This document shows, piece by piece, positions 1 through 12,293 of a stretch of 64,000 bases of DNA. Below the pieces are notes generated by a model, which was not told the origin of the DNA, ran no database searches, and saw only the letters and a list, made by a program, of their open reading frames with translations. Numbering within the stretch: position 1 is the first letter of the stretch; each line of letters begins with the position of its first letter. Source of the DNA: Limnanthes douglasii subsp. nivea. Lineage: Eukaryota; Streptophyta; Magnoliopsida; Brassicales; Limnanthaceae. A program made the position numbers and the translations under genes. The stretch lies in contig JAUPFV010000005.1 in assembly GCA_036936605.1 (NCBI GenBank), positions 123,250,453-123,314,452 on the forward strand, in the 5' to 3' direction.

Positions 1-1845
1 TGGAGTTCAACTCAGTAATTGAGTGTGGAATTGGAGCAGTTTTTATGTGATTTAACTACAGAGAGAAAATTTCAAGTTTTTCGGGTTTGTAACCGAAGAA
101 TAGTGGTTGTGTTAGAAAAAGTATCCTTGTACTCTTATTCAATATATATAATCTATATTCGTCGTTAGTGGATATAAAATTTATTAATAATCATAACCCA
201 TTAAATTCGTCTTGCGTTATTGATTTATTTTTTGGTATTTCTTAGAAACTTTGTCTTGGAAGGTTCACAATACTGCTTCTCTACGTCCTTCTTGCTAGAC
301 TTTCCAAAAGTGAATCACCTAAGGCTTAAATATACGACATACTAATGAATCATATAACTTAAAACACGTTGTATCGACTCCTACCATATGACCCTTAATG
401 TTTATACCATTAAATTTCAAATATAAGTTTTCTTGTTTGGTTGAATCCATAACAAGTGGTGCAACGAGTGTGGATAATCTGTAACAATATTGTTTTATAG
501 AAGATATATACAAAGGAAAGACCAATATTATTTCGAATCTTAAGGTTAAAGATTTGGATCTTACCAGAAAACTGAAGAATGCCACTAAGATGAGTTCCAT
601 GAGTTTTGAATTCGATACATTCAAGAAGGAGAATGATTTTAATCTACGGAGAATTAAAATTCTATAAGAAGTTTTGTACGTTACAATTAAGGAGAATGTT
701 GAAGAAAATGTTGATATCAAGGTTTTTTAGAAGGCTCATAATTCTTTTATCTTGAGATTAGAGGATAAGATTATTAAAGAGGTTTCTAAAGAGCCAACGA
801 CATTAGGGATATGAAATCGGCTAGAACTCTTTTATATGGAAAGTATATTTAGCCAACATAATATATCTCAAGAAACAATTTAATACACCTATAATTGATG
901 TATTAAACAGATCCGAAGACACTTCAAATTTTTTGATAGTGTCATTTTTTATTTAAATGCAGTTAAAGTTAAAGTATAAGATGGTGATCGCAATAATCCT
1001 ATTGAGTTCTTTGTCGAATGTGTATGAGCAATTTGTTGATGGTTGTGCTTTATATTAAAGATAAGATGACGGAAGTGAAGAGTGCTTTAAACTTAAAGGT
1101 TCTTCAAAGGAAAATAGTTCTGAAGAGTGACTCTGAAGGTCTTAGGTTGAGTGAGAGGCGTATGCCTGAAATGAGAGATTCAATCAAGAATAGAGGAAAA
1201 TCTCATTCAAAATCAAGAAGATTTGTGAGTGGTTATGTGGTGAAAGTTTGGTTGTGAAAGATGGAAGGTGATAGTAGTAGGAATTTCCCAAACTAGAAGA
1301 AGGAGTATAGTTATCTTAAGAATAATGCCAGAGATGATTATGAGCATACTCAATCTTTAGTGATTTGTACTTGAAAGTATAATATATTTTCGGTCTTTAT
1401 TCAACATGTTTTCCAACAAAATGTTATTTGAAAATTTGAGATTGTTTGATGATGGCAACGTCATAGTTGGGAATGATGAACCTTGTCCTGTAAAAAATGA
1501 TGAGGATGTTAAGCTCAAGTTGTCTACATAAATTGATAGAGTTATAATAAATGTGAGATATGTACCCGATGCTAAACGAGATGTTATTTATATCGACATA
1601 TAAAACGAGGAATGGTCTATACATAAGGGTGGAGATGGCAGAATTAGAGTTTTGCAAGACTCGTTAGTTGTTATAAAAGCGTATATGATTAGCGGTGTGT
1701 CAGTTATTGAAGATCTATAGTGGTTGGGGGTATGTTTAGTTTAGAGAGAGATTCAACCAAGATATGGAATTTTGGGTTAGGACATGTGAGTGAGAAAGAC
1801 GTTACTACTTATTTATTCCACTCTAATTTGGTCCTCGAAGTTCTC
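1..1845 (+). mobile_element. Ty1/copia remnant (Tork/Tnt1-like), copy 1
   Basis: Decayed Ty1/copia element, cut by the window start and by the gypsy element that begins near 1846. The LTR-like leader (about 1-260) and the sequence behind it align with the starts of the copies at 8365 and 19858. On the + strand the broken frames read as a plant copia gag followed by the GAG-pre-integrase region: a start near 594 (MSSMSFEFDTF), KSALNLKVLQRK near 1078, VRYVPDAKRDV near 1552 and LGHVSEKDV near 1777. The zinc knuckle expected near 1240 has lost its cysteines. Stops and frameshifts occur throughout, so it cannot be functional. It is much more diverged from the other two copies than they are from each other, so I read it as a separate older insertion of the same family. 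Confidence 0.8.
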
Positions 1846-2249
1846 CAAAAGTTAATGGTCTCCTTTTCGTTGTTTCATTTGCCAAATCACCTCGTAATAA
1901 CCCTTGTCGAATTGCAGTCATAACAACCATCTTTTCATAATTATCCAATCTTATTTTTGTTAGCGCAAAATGCTACGTATAGCCCTTTAATTTCTCTCTC
2001 ACAACTTGCTTACATGGTATTATTTTATCCCCATTTGCACGCATTTCTTTGCTTCCCAAAAAATATTGCCGAAAATCTGTATAAAAATATTTAAAGTTGG
2101 TAACAGATCCATTCAAAATCTTATTATACCACTTCAATGTTGTGCCATTGAATGTCTAAGAAAAAACTCTGCATACCAGCATGTCATCATCTTTGAAGTT
2201 CATTATATAGTTCTTGAATTGTTCGATGTGATCATCGGGATTCTGCATC
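1846..2249 (-). pseudogene. gypsy gag, central part (broken)
   Basis: The minus-strand sequence aligns collinearly with gag of the Tat element at about 31760-32170. Shared landmarks include the tract before the basic region and the words read on the plus strand as 'tgttcgatgtgatcatc' (2220-2236), which in gag encode the Asp-Asp-His box ahead of the capsid-like fold. Gag forms the particle that packages element RNA. The frame is interrupted several times and is cut at 2249 by the inserted DNA transposon. About 230 bp of gag that should lie next to the insertion are missing. Confidence 0.7.
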
Positions 2250-3510
2250 CAGTGGCGTAGCCAGAATCGAAACATAGTGGTGTCCTGGATTTTTTGATTA
2301 TATTCAAATAAATTAAAATAAGATACAAAAGTTATAATAAACATGATTTATATTTAAATCTCAAATATTAAGTTTTTATTGTTATAATATACGTTACACA
2401 AGTAACTAAAATGTGATTAAAAAAACTAGAATAAAAACATAAATCTAAGTTAATTTTACTTGTATTTTTCTCTTATTCATAGTTTGAAATTGTTGAAGGG
2501 TAGTTATGTTACTAATCGTGCGACAAATATTACCAAACAATGATTAATCTATGGATCGCTCCTTCTTTCCATAATTCAAACCCGAGAAAACTCGTCCAAC
2601 ACTCGCCGTTGCTACAGGTAAAAACAAAGCCAACAATGGACAGAGTTATTAGGTTTAATATATTCTAAGTAACTTCGGTATAAGGATATTTCTCCTTACA
2701 AGGTTGTGTTAGACCTCTTAAAAGGTAAAATCTTCTTACCGAGTCTTGAAGATCCGGATGCAAGTTAGAGATTCGATCTCTTTTCCATGGATCAGCCTCC
2801 AAATGTTCCTAATTTGAAGATTGTGCTTCAACTTCAAGTTGTGGATTATTGACCATCGAAACACGTGCTTCTGGAATAACAAGTTAATCTTGTGTCCCTC
2901 TGCGGTTAACTTCACTGATTAAATTAAAGATATTTGTATTTTCTTTTCTAAATTTACTTGTTTTGAAATATCTATGCATCCTATAATGACAAACATAAAA
3001 ACTAAATCAATAATAAAATTTAAACTTAGCAAAGCAAAATAAAAATTATGATTTTTGGTGGTTTTATTTGCTTTGAAATTTAACTCTACGGCTCTCTATC
3101 TTAAGAAAAAATATAGATCAACCAATGTTAATCTTTGTAACTAATGAATAGTAATATAAGACATGTAGCAAAGCTTAAATTTTGAGAATTAATAACATAA
3201 AGACTCAATAAATACCTTAGTGTTTGAAGCTTGTAGTTGGAGTTATATAATCGATAGTAAAATAGAAATTTTTCTAAAAGATTGTATCTTATAATTAGGA
3301 TTTTCTACAAATATCATCAAATTTATATAAATTTACATTATTTTTTAGACATTAACCAATAGCCAAGTCTCGAACCCAAAATCTGTGGGTTCCTGAGTTG
3401 GCTTTTTACCAACTTGGCAATGGGAAGAGATAAAATTCAATTACTAAAGATATGTTTTAATGGAATCAGGTGGGTTCCTTGGACCCCACATGCACCCACC
3501 TGGCTCCGCG
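2250..3510. mobile_element. non-autonomous DNA transposon (hAT-like ends)
   Basis: The insert interrupts gypsy gag. The left end reads cagtggcgtagccag and the right end, reverse-complemented, reads cgcggagccagg, so the two ends form an inverted pair around GCG(T/G)AGCCAG. That word is typical of plant hAT-like non-autonomous elements beginning CAGTGGCGGAGCC. The interior is AT-rich and has no coding frame. Near the right end lies a tRNA-like word pair (tctcgaaccc and ccaacttggc), also common in such elements. I see no clear 8-bp target duplication, and the outer bases of the right end are lost, so the superfamily call is tentative. Confidence 0.5.
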
Positions 3511-3534
3511 TTTATATTTCTTACGCGATTTTGA

Positions 3535-3994
3535 GACCGACGTCTTTTTTTTCTGAAGATTATCGATATCTATTTTGCTTAGATGATCCTTCCTTTAATT
3601 CAGAGCTATCAAATTCATCATCACTAAATGTGATATATCTATGTTTATCTTTCTTTTCTTTTCGTGAAGTACGATGTTCTTTATCAGACTCAAAATGTGT
3701 TTTCTTGCGATCGCTTTAAATCTGATGAGTTGTATATGATCGATCAAATTGGTTTTTTAGCTTGCACATCTCTTCACCTTGTCGTACCTCATATTTTAGT
3801 CTTCCTAACTGAATATACTTGTCATTTCATGTTTTTATTTTATCTAGTAACTGATATATTTGAACTTTAATATCTGAATGACCTTGTTGTATTGGAATTT
3901 GATCATCTTCTTTACTTGCTTCCCTATGTAAATTAGATCTCAAAGTTTCAATTGATTTTCGAACCATTGGATCAACTTCATTTCCCATTTCCAT
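3535..3994 (-). pseudogene. gypsy gag, N-terminal part (broken)
   Basis: The minus-strand start codon at 3994 opens MEMGNEVDPMVRKSIETLR and later HSDIKVQ. This parallels the start of gag in the Tat element at 32891 (NPTIRSAMETLKDD, then QYDIKVR). A charged Lys/Arg/Ser-rich linker follows. There are several stops. It lies about 90 bp downstream of a primer-binding site, as expected for gag. No coding capacity remains. Confidence 0.7.
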
Positions 3995-4081
3995 ATCGAT
4001 CTAGAGCGATATAAATGCCCAAAAACTCTACAATTTATGGGTTTTTTTAATGTGAAATCAAGGTACTAATCGAATAATTAT

Positions 4082-4098
4082 CCCATTGTGGTCGCCAA
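4082..4098 (-). other. primer-binding site of the 5' gypsy fragment
   Basis: The minus strand reads TTGGCGACCACAATGGG a few bases inside the LTR edge. It closely resembles the TTGGCGACTCCATTGGGG site of the Tat element at 32942-32959. Such sites prime minus-strand DNA synthesis from a host tRNA. I did not assign the tRNA. Confidence 0.7.
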
Positions 4099-4100
4099 TT

Positions 4101-4425
4101 TGTTAAGTGTTAATCTCGTTTTTGGAGAGAGAAAATATAAAGATAGTTTAATTGTAGAGAGAAAGTAAAAGATGAAATAAAATCACTCTAATAAAAAAGT
4201 GTCACCATTTATTCATTGCCTCACCCTTTATTTATAAGCGCAGTAGACTTAGTTTAACTGAATCAGTTATACAAATGAGTAAATCGCATTTCAACCCCCT
4301 GTATTTACAAGTAGTTGGTATACTCTGTTTCAATTATACAATTTATTACATACAACCTTATTTGTATTACATTTAGACCCTCAACATTCCATATATATCT
4401 ATATATCAATCAGTGTTTACATTCA
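4101..4425 (-). repeat. LTR (5' LTR of a minus-strand gypsy element)
   Basis: The plus strand starts TGTTAAGTG directly after the primer-binding site. Read on the minus strand there is a TATA-like word TTATAAATAAAGG near 4228-4240. A run of gagagagaaa follows toward the internal region. The layout is the same as in the Tat LTRs near 11350 and 32965. The far end is set only by the duplication boundary at 4426. Confidence 0.6.
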
Positions 4426-5560
4426 ATGATGATTTATCAATAATATGTACTTCCAAATATTTTATACAATGATTTTTAGAATTATTAGATGTTCATGCAA
4501 ACGTGTGCTTTTCAGATATAGTAAAAAATAGTTTTGTATTTGTTTGATTCTATCTCGTTCATTACCTTTGTCTTTGTATTATTTTTTCTAGAAAAATATT
4601 ATTTTTTATAAAATAAATTAATTCTCCACTGTCAATTAAATTTTTAATTTTATCAATAAAATCTCATGTTGCATGATCATTTTCATTATGGTAAGCACAC
4701 ACATCTTTTAAATCTTTTGTTATGTGAAGGAAACATAATCTTAAAAGGTTTATAACTAACTTTACCTTTTATCTTATCATGAATTGTCTTAATTTATTAC
4801 AAAAGCTATGTAAACCTCCTATTTTCATGATTATAATATGAAAATCTATTATGGTTAGGTTGCATCATACGTTCCCATTCCTTGATATTGAACTTTACCC
4901 GACATAATTCCATCAAATCTTGATTCTTTTACATTAATGAACATTTATGATCACCTTTATAACAAAAATTATATTATTTATTGGGAATTTAATCAAGTCA
5001 TCTAACAATTAACTATCCAAAGGTAGATCTCTCCTAAAAGCAACCAGAAAACACTTTTTGACATCGTTCTAAACTATTATTTTCCTAAACAATTGTTTAA
5101 CATTTTTAATCAAAGTTTTAATCCTTTTTTGAAACAAAGTCATGATATAATCATAATCATTTTTAATATATGTATCACTAATAAAATAAATTCATAATAG
5201 AGTCTAAAATTATTTAAATTAGAAATGGTCGAGGAGATAAATTATTAAACCATGCATAATATTACCTCTGAATATCATAGAAAACTTAGGAAAGAATAGT
5301 TTAATAAGGATTTAAACCTAACACTGTCTTATGAAATTGTGGAACATGATGTTTTGGATCTCTAATCTCTTCATATTTATCCATTATATAATGATCAAAA
5401 TTTCCTAGGAAACTCACTTTCCAAAATATTTTGACACAATGGTGATCGTGCTAATTTATACGATGTTAACTTTCACTCTTAAATCTTCATAGGTGTATTT
5501 CAAACATAGTTAATGTATTGATGTTAACTCTTTATTTAGATATCTCTTTATTATTAGAAT
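4426..5560 (-). pseudogene. gypsy gag remnant, unit A
   Basis: Read on the minus strand, the broken frames give DPKHHVPQFHK (near 5366) and YYAWFNNLSPRPF (near 5270), matching the capsid-like Retrotrans_gag region (Asp-Pro..His, then WFxxLPPxSI). Toward 4660-4700 is the region that in Tat gag carries the short C/H knuckle. That stretch aligns with 31305-31390 of the Tat element. The C-terminus lies at the left, cut by the duplication edge. Many stops make it non-functional. Confidence 0.65.
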
Positions 5561-5599
5561 TCTCATCATTCTTATCTTATATTTTTACTTCTTTTTTTA

Positions 5600-6220
5600 T
5601 CATTTTGAATTATATTATTATTTACACATAAATCAATTAATTATTATTGATTGTTGTAATCGCTTTCTCAATTTATAATTACAAAAACTTAAATATTTTT
5701 TCATTTTACTCTTCATTCCTCGTCTATTTGGACTTGCATTCTTTAAGTATATAAATCAACGAGAACTTAAGAACTTTTGTCAATAGTAACTACATTACCT
5801 CATGTTGGACATGCAATATTTATAGAACGCATTAATGTTACCAAACAACTATCTTGTATTATATTGTTCCCACAACCGGGAAAAATAATATTAAAAATCA
5901 TCACCACTAGAGAATTACATCGTACTTCATTATTCTGACAAGATGGCAAAACAACGTGAAGATTTCATACAGTAACATTTGGACATCTATGGTTACCTCA
6001 TACTTTAGTGTTTCCACAAGTAAGAGACACAACATAAGAATTTTATAGAATCAAAGATGGACATCAAGATATACACTTTCCACACAACATGTTTCTATCT
6101 ATCCATAAGTAAGCCAGTGCCATTGGTATGGGTTTCACTTTGAAAAGTGTTTTACAAAAAATGGTGCAAAAAATAACGAGGTAAGATAGTATCAAAATAA
6201 AATTTCAATTATGGAAGGGA
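5600..6220 (-). other. unassigned Cys-containing stretch between gag and LTR
   Basis: This lies between the gag remnant and the LTR-like block, where an untranslated leader or gag N-terminus would be expected. On the minus strand one frame reads, with few stops, words such as LTCGNTKV, LPSCQNNEVRC and FPGCGNNIIQDSC. The cysteine spacing is unusual for gag. I do not recognise a family. It is conserved in unit B (17090-17700). It could be a captured host fragment or chance. Confidence 0.3.
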
Positions 6221-6224
6221 GTAA

Positions 6225-6470
6225 ACTACTGAAGAATTAGAGAGAAACAATTGATTACTTTCTTACTCATAATTTAATCACCCTCAAATAAGGGTTTACA
6301 TTCCTATTTATAATGTTTCGTATACATATGAATGAATGAATCACACATGTTCATAAGTACACGGGGAGTTTATTTAATATATAAATTATTACTAATATGA
6401 ATAAAAATTCTTTAATTGTATAATGTGCTTGTATATTTTAAAATAATAAGGTCAAGGTTCTTAATTTATC
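6225..6470 (-). repeat. LTR-like block with TATA word, unit A
   Basis: On the minus strand, CATTATAAATAGGAA (6302-6315) is followed after about 60 bp by TTTCTCTCTAATTC. This is the TATA-then-pyrimidine layout of the other gypsy LTRs here. It would be the 5' LTR for the gag remnant to its left. The borders are approximate, and no second LTR or target duplication was found. Confidence 0.45.
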
Positions 6471-6689
6471 TTGTAACTTCAAGGTCTTTGTTATCTACCT
6501 TAAGCAAGCATATTCAACATATTCAGCATGTTAACTTACTTGGAATCTTGTTTGATCTTACATTTTATCTTATCGCTTGTCATTTCTTTTAACACCATTT
6601 TATCTCCATAATTTATCTTAGATTTTCGAGCCTCTTAATATTACTCTTCATTCTTCTTTTGTTTCCCACGAAGGCCATCATAATTCAGA

Positions 6690-7990
6690 TGTTCATATTT
6701 ATTAATTTATTGTAATATTTTATTTAACCTCAAAAATTTATCTCTTATTGCATTGTCCTTTAGCTCATCATATTATTTAGCTCGTTGTCATTATTATGAA
6801 ATTATAAATAACACATATATAAATCCACTTGATATCAGCTCGTGCTTATTGTATCAGTCTTACTTCGTACATAAAGGCATAAACCTTAGTAGGATATACC
6901 CTATCATCAACAAATATGGCTTCGAACATTCCAAAATTCACGAGCATCTCGTACATGTAGTCTTTTTAAGATATGAATATATAACGTCTTCTTATGTTTG
7001 TTTTAATTTATATTACAAGAATCATGTTAGCTTCTCTCATATTCTTCATTTTCACCTCTATTTTAAAATGAATCTTCATAGTTTTAATATGAATTATATT
7101 TTTTTCAACTGTAGGTAAGTCATTAACATACAACAATAACAGAATATGATTTTCCATATGTGTTTCCCCATAATAATAGACACACTTGTCATTATAATTT
7201 TCCCATAATCGATTGACATTATAATAGAGTCAAATCTTGTATTTTACTATGTTGATAACAATTTCAGTCTATATAAATGTCTCTTTAAAAATCATAAATC
7301 TACATGGCCTTTTACAAAAATTCAGGTTGACTAATATTGATAGTCTTTTCAAGTTCTTCATACAAAGTGGCATTAGTAACATCGATTTTATGTAGCTCAA
7401 GATCAAATCTAACCAAACATTTTCGCATAACCCTTATAGACTTTTGCGTCACAACTAGTAAGAGAAGTTCACAGAAAACACCATCTTCCTTTTACGTAAA
7501 GCCCTTTCCCACTGACATTATTATGTACTTAGCTAATTCAACTGTCGGTGTATATTTCTTATTCTTGAATATCCATTTACATCCCACAAGATTTAAACTA
7601 GACGAATGTTTTGCAAGAATCTAGGTCTCATTCTTATTCAGAGAAATTATCTTCTCCCTCATGGTTTTCTACCATTTTAACTTATCTCCACTCCCGGTTC
7701 AAGAAACAGTTCTAGTATTTTTTAACTGATAAAGTATAATCCATATTATTATAATATTATTACCTCTATGTATGTTTACTATATCTTCCTAGCTTATCTC
7801 TCACCAATTGATGATTGTCAATATCATCATGTTACTAATTAGTCCAAACATTCAAAATATCAAAAATGTCAAACTCTCGGCCAAACCCGAACCCATGAAA
7901 TCATTATGCTTCCATAGAAGTTGAAACTATACTAAGTCTAAAAATAGCTTTAGCAACAATATCCAAAACTTTACTCTTTTGTTCAAACAC
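6690..7990 (-). pseudogene. copia reverse transcriptase remnant, unit A
   Basis: On the minus strand the broken frames carry the copia RT in order: GCKWIFKNKK (near 7580), FDLELHKIDVTNATLYEELE (near 7400), and LLLYVNDL (near 7130), where the usual YVDD has become YVND. MKNMREAN follows. To the left come degraded words resembling the GSLMYA..TRPD block before RNase H. Stops and frameshifts are frequent and the catalytic box is altered, so it is dead. It is duplicated almost unchanged in unit B. Confidence 0.75.
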
Positions 7991-8030
7991 CATATCAACT
8001 TCATCTTCAACCTCATTAGTAAGTGACGTA

Positions 8031-8233
8031 GTGGCGATGGTGATGGTTATGGAGGTGGTACTCGTGGTGTTGGTGATGGTGCTTATAGTGGTGGTACTCG
8101 CGGTGTTGGTGGTGGTGGTGATGACGTGGTGGTGGTGGTGGTGTTCGTGGTGGTGGTTTTGGGGGTTGTGATGGTGGTGGTGGTGGCTCTGGGGGGTGGT
8201 AATGGAGTTGGTGGCAGTGGTGGTGGTGGTGTA
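8031..8233. repeat. GTG/GGT trinucleotide tract, unit A
   Basis: About 200 bp of imperfect GTG repeats interrupted by gat, act and cgt triplets. The longest clean run is about six units (8126-8142). It sits just upstream (minus sense) of the copia RT remnant. The sister tract at 19517-19733 is longer in its clean part. The minus-strand frame through it encodes only Thr and His runs and is a by-product of the repeat. Confidence 0.9.
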
Positions 8234-8364
8234 GTCATCACCTTCTTGAGACATCATTGAAAATAACTTTTATCTATTACAATATATATGCGTACAAATG
8301 TTAGGGGTTGTAGCACCTTTTTTGTTCGATTGTTCTACAAAAAAAGTTGTAAGCTGTTATCATG

Positions 8365-11349
8365 AACTTCGGAGTTCAACTCATTCATCAATGGTTCTAT
8401 ATAATGTATATAGAAAAAAATAGTACCTTATGTAAGCCGAATAACTAGAGATGGAAAGCTAAAAGATAAATACAAATATAAGCATTGATATCTAGAGTAC
8501 CTTATGTGAGCCGAATAAGTTTTGTAACCAAATAAGAGTAGTTGTGTTAAAGAAAGTATTATTGTAATCTTATTATATATATATATATATATAACGTGTG
8601 TTCATATTCAGTGGATATAGCATTCCTTTATAATTTGAATAACATTAAATTTGTCTTCTGTTATTGGTTTATTTTTCGTCTTTCTTATAAACTGTGTATC
8701 GGAAAGTTCACAACACTGTGGTTTTACGTTCTTCTTGTAAGACTTCCCAAAAGCGAATCACCTGAGGCATAAATATACAATATACTACCAAATCATATAA
8801 CTTCAAACATGTTGTCTCGACTCCTACTGAATGACCCTTAATGTGTTTACCATTATGTTTCAAATATAAGTTTTCTTGTTTGGCTGAATCCCAAACAAGT
8901 GGTGCGTTGAGTGTGTATAATTTTCAACAATATTGTTTAATAGGTGATACACACAAATGAAAGGCTAATATTATTTCAAATTTTAAGTTTAGAGATTTGG
9001 ATCTAACTATAAAACCAAAGAACATCATTAACATGAGTTCAATAAGTTTTTACCTAATGCGAATTTTGAAGTAGAGGTTGATACCAATGTGTTGTCCAAG
9101 GACCATAATGCTCTTATCTTGAGATCAGAAGATAAAATCCTTCGAGAGGTGTCTAAAGAGCTAATGATATTGGGGATATGGAATCGACTATATGGCGTTT
9201 AGATGAAAAATATTTAGCCAACATAATATATCTTGACAAAGAATTGAATAAACTAATAATGGATAATAATAATAATAATAATAATAATATTAAAAGATAT
9301 GGAGACATTTAGAAAATTTTGATATGATGTATTATTAACGATTATGCATTATGTTAAAGATATGATGACCAAACTGAAGAGTGCTTTGAACTGAAAAGAT
9401 CTTTAAAGGAAGATAACTCTGAAGAGTGCTAGGCGTAGGCTTGAAATAAGATATTTAATTAAGAAGAGAGGAAAATCTCAGTTAAAATCAACGAGATTTG
9501 TGAGTGGTTATGTGGTGAAATTTTGGTCTTGCAAGAAGAAAGGTGATATTTGTAGGAAATTCTCGGATTTAAACAAGAGGTATAGTTATTTGGTGCATAA
9601 TGCTAATGCTTTCAGATGATTAAGAATATACTAAATCTTTAATGACTTCTGCTTTAAGTTTTAATGTATTCGGGAGCTTCATTTAAGATTTCATCCAATA
9701 AAAAGTGGTTTGAAAACTTGACATAATGGTGGCAATGTCATACTTAATAATAATGAACATTGTGTTGTAAAACAAGGAAGGATTTATATATAAGGGTAGA
9801 CATAACTGACTTAGAGTTTTGAAAGACTCACTAGTTGTTATAAAATCCTATATGATTAATGGTGTGTAAGATCATGAAGGTCTATAGTAGTTGGGTGTGT
9901 GTTTTATGAATATAAAGATTCAACCAAGTTGTGGAATTTAGGGTTAGGACATGTGAGTGTGAAATGTGTTATTAATCTTATCAAACAAGGGTTATTAGAT
10001 TGTAATATAATTCAGAATTTGAGTTTTTCTAAAAGTTGTGTGATTGGTAAAAGTAATAGCGTTAAGGTCTAATCGAGTAACCATAAAACTAGTAATGTGT
10101 TTGAATTAATTCATTAGGAACTTTGGGGTCTTGCAAGACAACCTACTATGGGTGGTCTAAACTAATTCCTATATTTAATTGTTATCTTCTTCAGAAAAAG
10201 TATGGGTTATAATTTTGAATACCAAGGATGAATAATTTGATCTTTTTAGAAACCAAAAGATGCTAGTGGAGAATGAGATTAAAAAAGTATTGAAAAATTT
10301 AAGAACTGACAATGTATGAATGAGGTATTCAGTAACTACCGCTTGAAAGCTGGCATTGTTAGACACCAAACCGTGAGAGGAACGCCCCAATAGATTGAGC
10401 TTGTTGAGAGGGTAAATTTTCCCTTGTTCAAAATAGTTAAGTGTATGTTTTTATATTTTAATGGGCCAAAGATTTTAGGAAGAAGTCATAGTGACAACTA
10501 GCTATATCATTAGCACGATTGCATCTAAGACCTTGGACTTTAAATATAAAAAAAGTATGAACAATGAAGAAACATGTACAAGAACATTTGAGAGTGTTGG
10601 AATGTGTTGTCTAGGCACATGTGAAGCACAATAAGCTTCAGTTGAAAGCACTAAAATGTTTGTTCCGCAACTATAAAAGAAGTAGTAAGAGGGTATATGT
10701 AGTTATTCTTGGAACCTCGAAATCAGAAATATTTTATTAGTCAAGATGTTATATTCAATGAGGAAGTGATACTATTAGTTAAGACAATGGAGACCAAACC
10801 TAGTACTTCCAAGAATCAATGCAGAGTTGTTGATGGATATGAACAAGAGAGTTAAAGCGAGGATGTTTTTGCTGAAGATGATTTCATGTTTTGTAAAAAT
10901 ATGACACATAGATATAGATTTCACCCAGTGCATGATCTTGACAATTATTAGTTAGTTAAAGATAGATAATTTTTATAATATTGTAGGTTATGATTTTTGG
11001 ATTGAAATATACGTTGATGTTCTTGAACTCAATAGCTAGCACTATTATACGAAGAGTACTGATAAGATAAAATAGTTGCAAGCGATGAAGGAAAAACTGA
11101 GGTCTCTAACGAAGATGGGCACTTGGATTCTTGTGAAGCATCGGAGGATCATAAGCTTGGTGGGATAAATGAATATTGAGTAATAAACAAGGTAGTCATA
11201 GAGTTGAGTTATCCAGATGCAAACTAGGCTTATGGTTATAAGATTCATATAAGAAGTGAGGGTTGATTTGAATGATATTTTCTCATTGGTTGGGAAACAA
11301 ATCTCAGCAAGGGTTCTCTTGTTAATTATTTTTATATTCATATAAGAAG
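8365..11349 (+). mobile_element. Ty1/copia remnant (Tork/Tnt1-like), unit A
   Basis: Plus-strand copia with a leader at 8365-8700 that contains a degraded initiator-Met primer site (tgtatcggaa near 8694). Gag follows, then a zinc-knuckle relic WSCKKKGDICRKF (near 9515), LGHVSVKCV (near 9945), an integrase relic RHQTVRGTPQ (near 10360) and ISQDVIFNEEV (near 10737). The RT begins with VDLNDIFSL (near 11260). The element stops inside the RT at 11349, where the Tat LTR begins. Frames are broken in many places. A deletion of about 90 bp near 9320 distinguishes it from unit B. The part of the RT with the catalytic site is not present in this copy. Confidence 0.85.
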
Positions 11350-11706
11350 TGAGTTATGATTTTTCCTTAGTAAATTGTTAGGAGTGAATTCTAGACAGAG
11401 AAAGAGCAAGAGATTATTTAGAGAGAGAAAGTACAAGTACAAATGAGTTTTCAAAGTAAAAGTATTCAACCCCTTTATTAGAGTAGTCTTGCCTTTTATA
11501 TAGAGGAGCCAAGACTTAGTCTCAAACTGAAATCTATTATAAAAGAGGACTAATTGCTTTATAGTCCTCAACAATTATACATAGTTACAAATATTCTCTA
11601 AAACTTACATCAGTTACAAATTAAGGACAAAACTTACATTACTTATAATTAAATCCTTAAATTTACATTATTTACAGTTCAGTCATCAAAATCCTATTCC
11701 ATATCA
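11350..11706 (-). repeat. Tat element LTR (3' LTR position), unit A
   Basis: 357 bp from TGAGTTATG to ATATCA, homologous to the LTRs at 22917-23212 and 32965-33282. It is the most complete of the three: the left 77 bp missing from unit B and the central segment missing from 32965-33282 are both present. The minus-strand promoter word CTATATAAAAGG lies near 11494-11505. A polypurine tract (minus AGGGGGCTTC, 11707-11716) abuts its right edge, identifying it as the 3' LTR of a minus-strand element. Confidence 0.85.
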
Positions 11707-12119
11707 GAAGCCCCCTAGTCCTCATGTCAGTAAATGAATGAGAACTAAGAAATCTTCGAACCCAATTATCTTGGAATACTCCCATATGTTATGTGACATG
11801 TGATAAACTTAAAGTAATCATTCGAAGCATATTTAAATCGAATAGCAATTAGCAATGATGCTAAAATCTGATAACCTTTCAAAAACAAAATCGCTTCGAA
11901 ACAGTGTAATAGAATGTTGGTTCGAAATATTATGTAAATAAATCGTCTTCGAACATAACCGTTGCACAATGAAAGTAACCGTTTCTCATAACCGTTAAAC
12001 TCATCATAACCCTAGAAGTCTACCCTGACATGTGTCGAGCATCTGATCAACTCACCAATTTGTATTCCAACCTATCATTATAAAAGTCTTTTCACCTTCA
12101 CACATCTTCACTTCCTTTG

Positions 12120-12127
12120 TATAAATA
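12120..12127 (+). promoter_or_regulatory. TATA box for the antisense ORF, unit A
   Basis: TATAAATA lies 167 bp upstream of the ATG at 12294, in a pyrimidine-rich leader (ctttttcattctcatcacac). The same box occurs at 23626-23633 in unit B. It is oriented for the plus-strand ORF, opposite to the LTR promoter. Confidence 0.55.
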
Positions 12128-12293
12128 CAGTTTGCCTTTCACTTTTTCATTCTCATCACACAACCCTTTTTAGAGAGAAGTCAGAGCTTTTGGCTACCCT
12201 CACCGTGTTCTTCCCCTTTTCTCAGTATTCTGACAAGAAAATTCAAACTTTCTGATCCATCTTCATCCTCTCTGATTAACCTACATTTGGTTT

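Larger units (their letters stand above)
1846..4425 (-). mobile_element. Tat-like Ty3/gypsy element, 5' part only
   Basis: Read on the minus strand, this is an LTR (4101-4425), a primer-binding site, gag N-terminus (3994 down to about 3535), an interrupting DNA transposon (2250-3510), and more gag (2249 down to 1846). The order and spacing match the 5' end of the better-preserved Tat element at 22917-33282. Everything downstream of gag is missing, because the copia remnant abuts it at about 1845. The right edge coincides with the start of the tandem duplication unit at 4426, so the inner LTR end is not certain. Confidence 0.75.

Noticed and set aside
319..720. 133-codon minus-strand frame
   Set aside because: The plus strand over this stretch aligns with copia gag of the copies at 8365 and 19858. 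The minus frame is an accidental shadow.
3414..3870. Two overlapping plus-strand frames
   Set aside because: They cross the edge of the inserted DNA transposon and run antisense to gag. No start context or domain supports them.
7904..8257. 117-codon Thr/His-rich minus-strand frame
   Set aside because: It is the translation of the GTG tract. Composition and the differing length in the sister copy show it follows the repeat, not a protein.
11045..11574. Two minus-strand frames of 98 and 78 codons, repeated at 22612-23080
   Set aside because: They run antisense to the copia RT and across the Tat LTR. They recur only because the block is duplicated.
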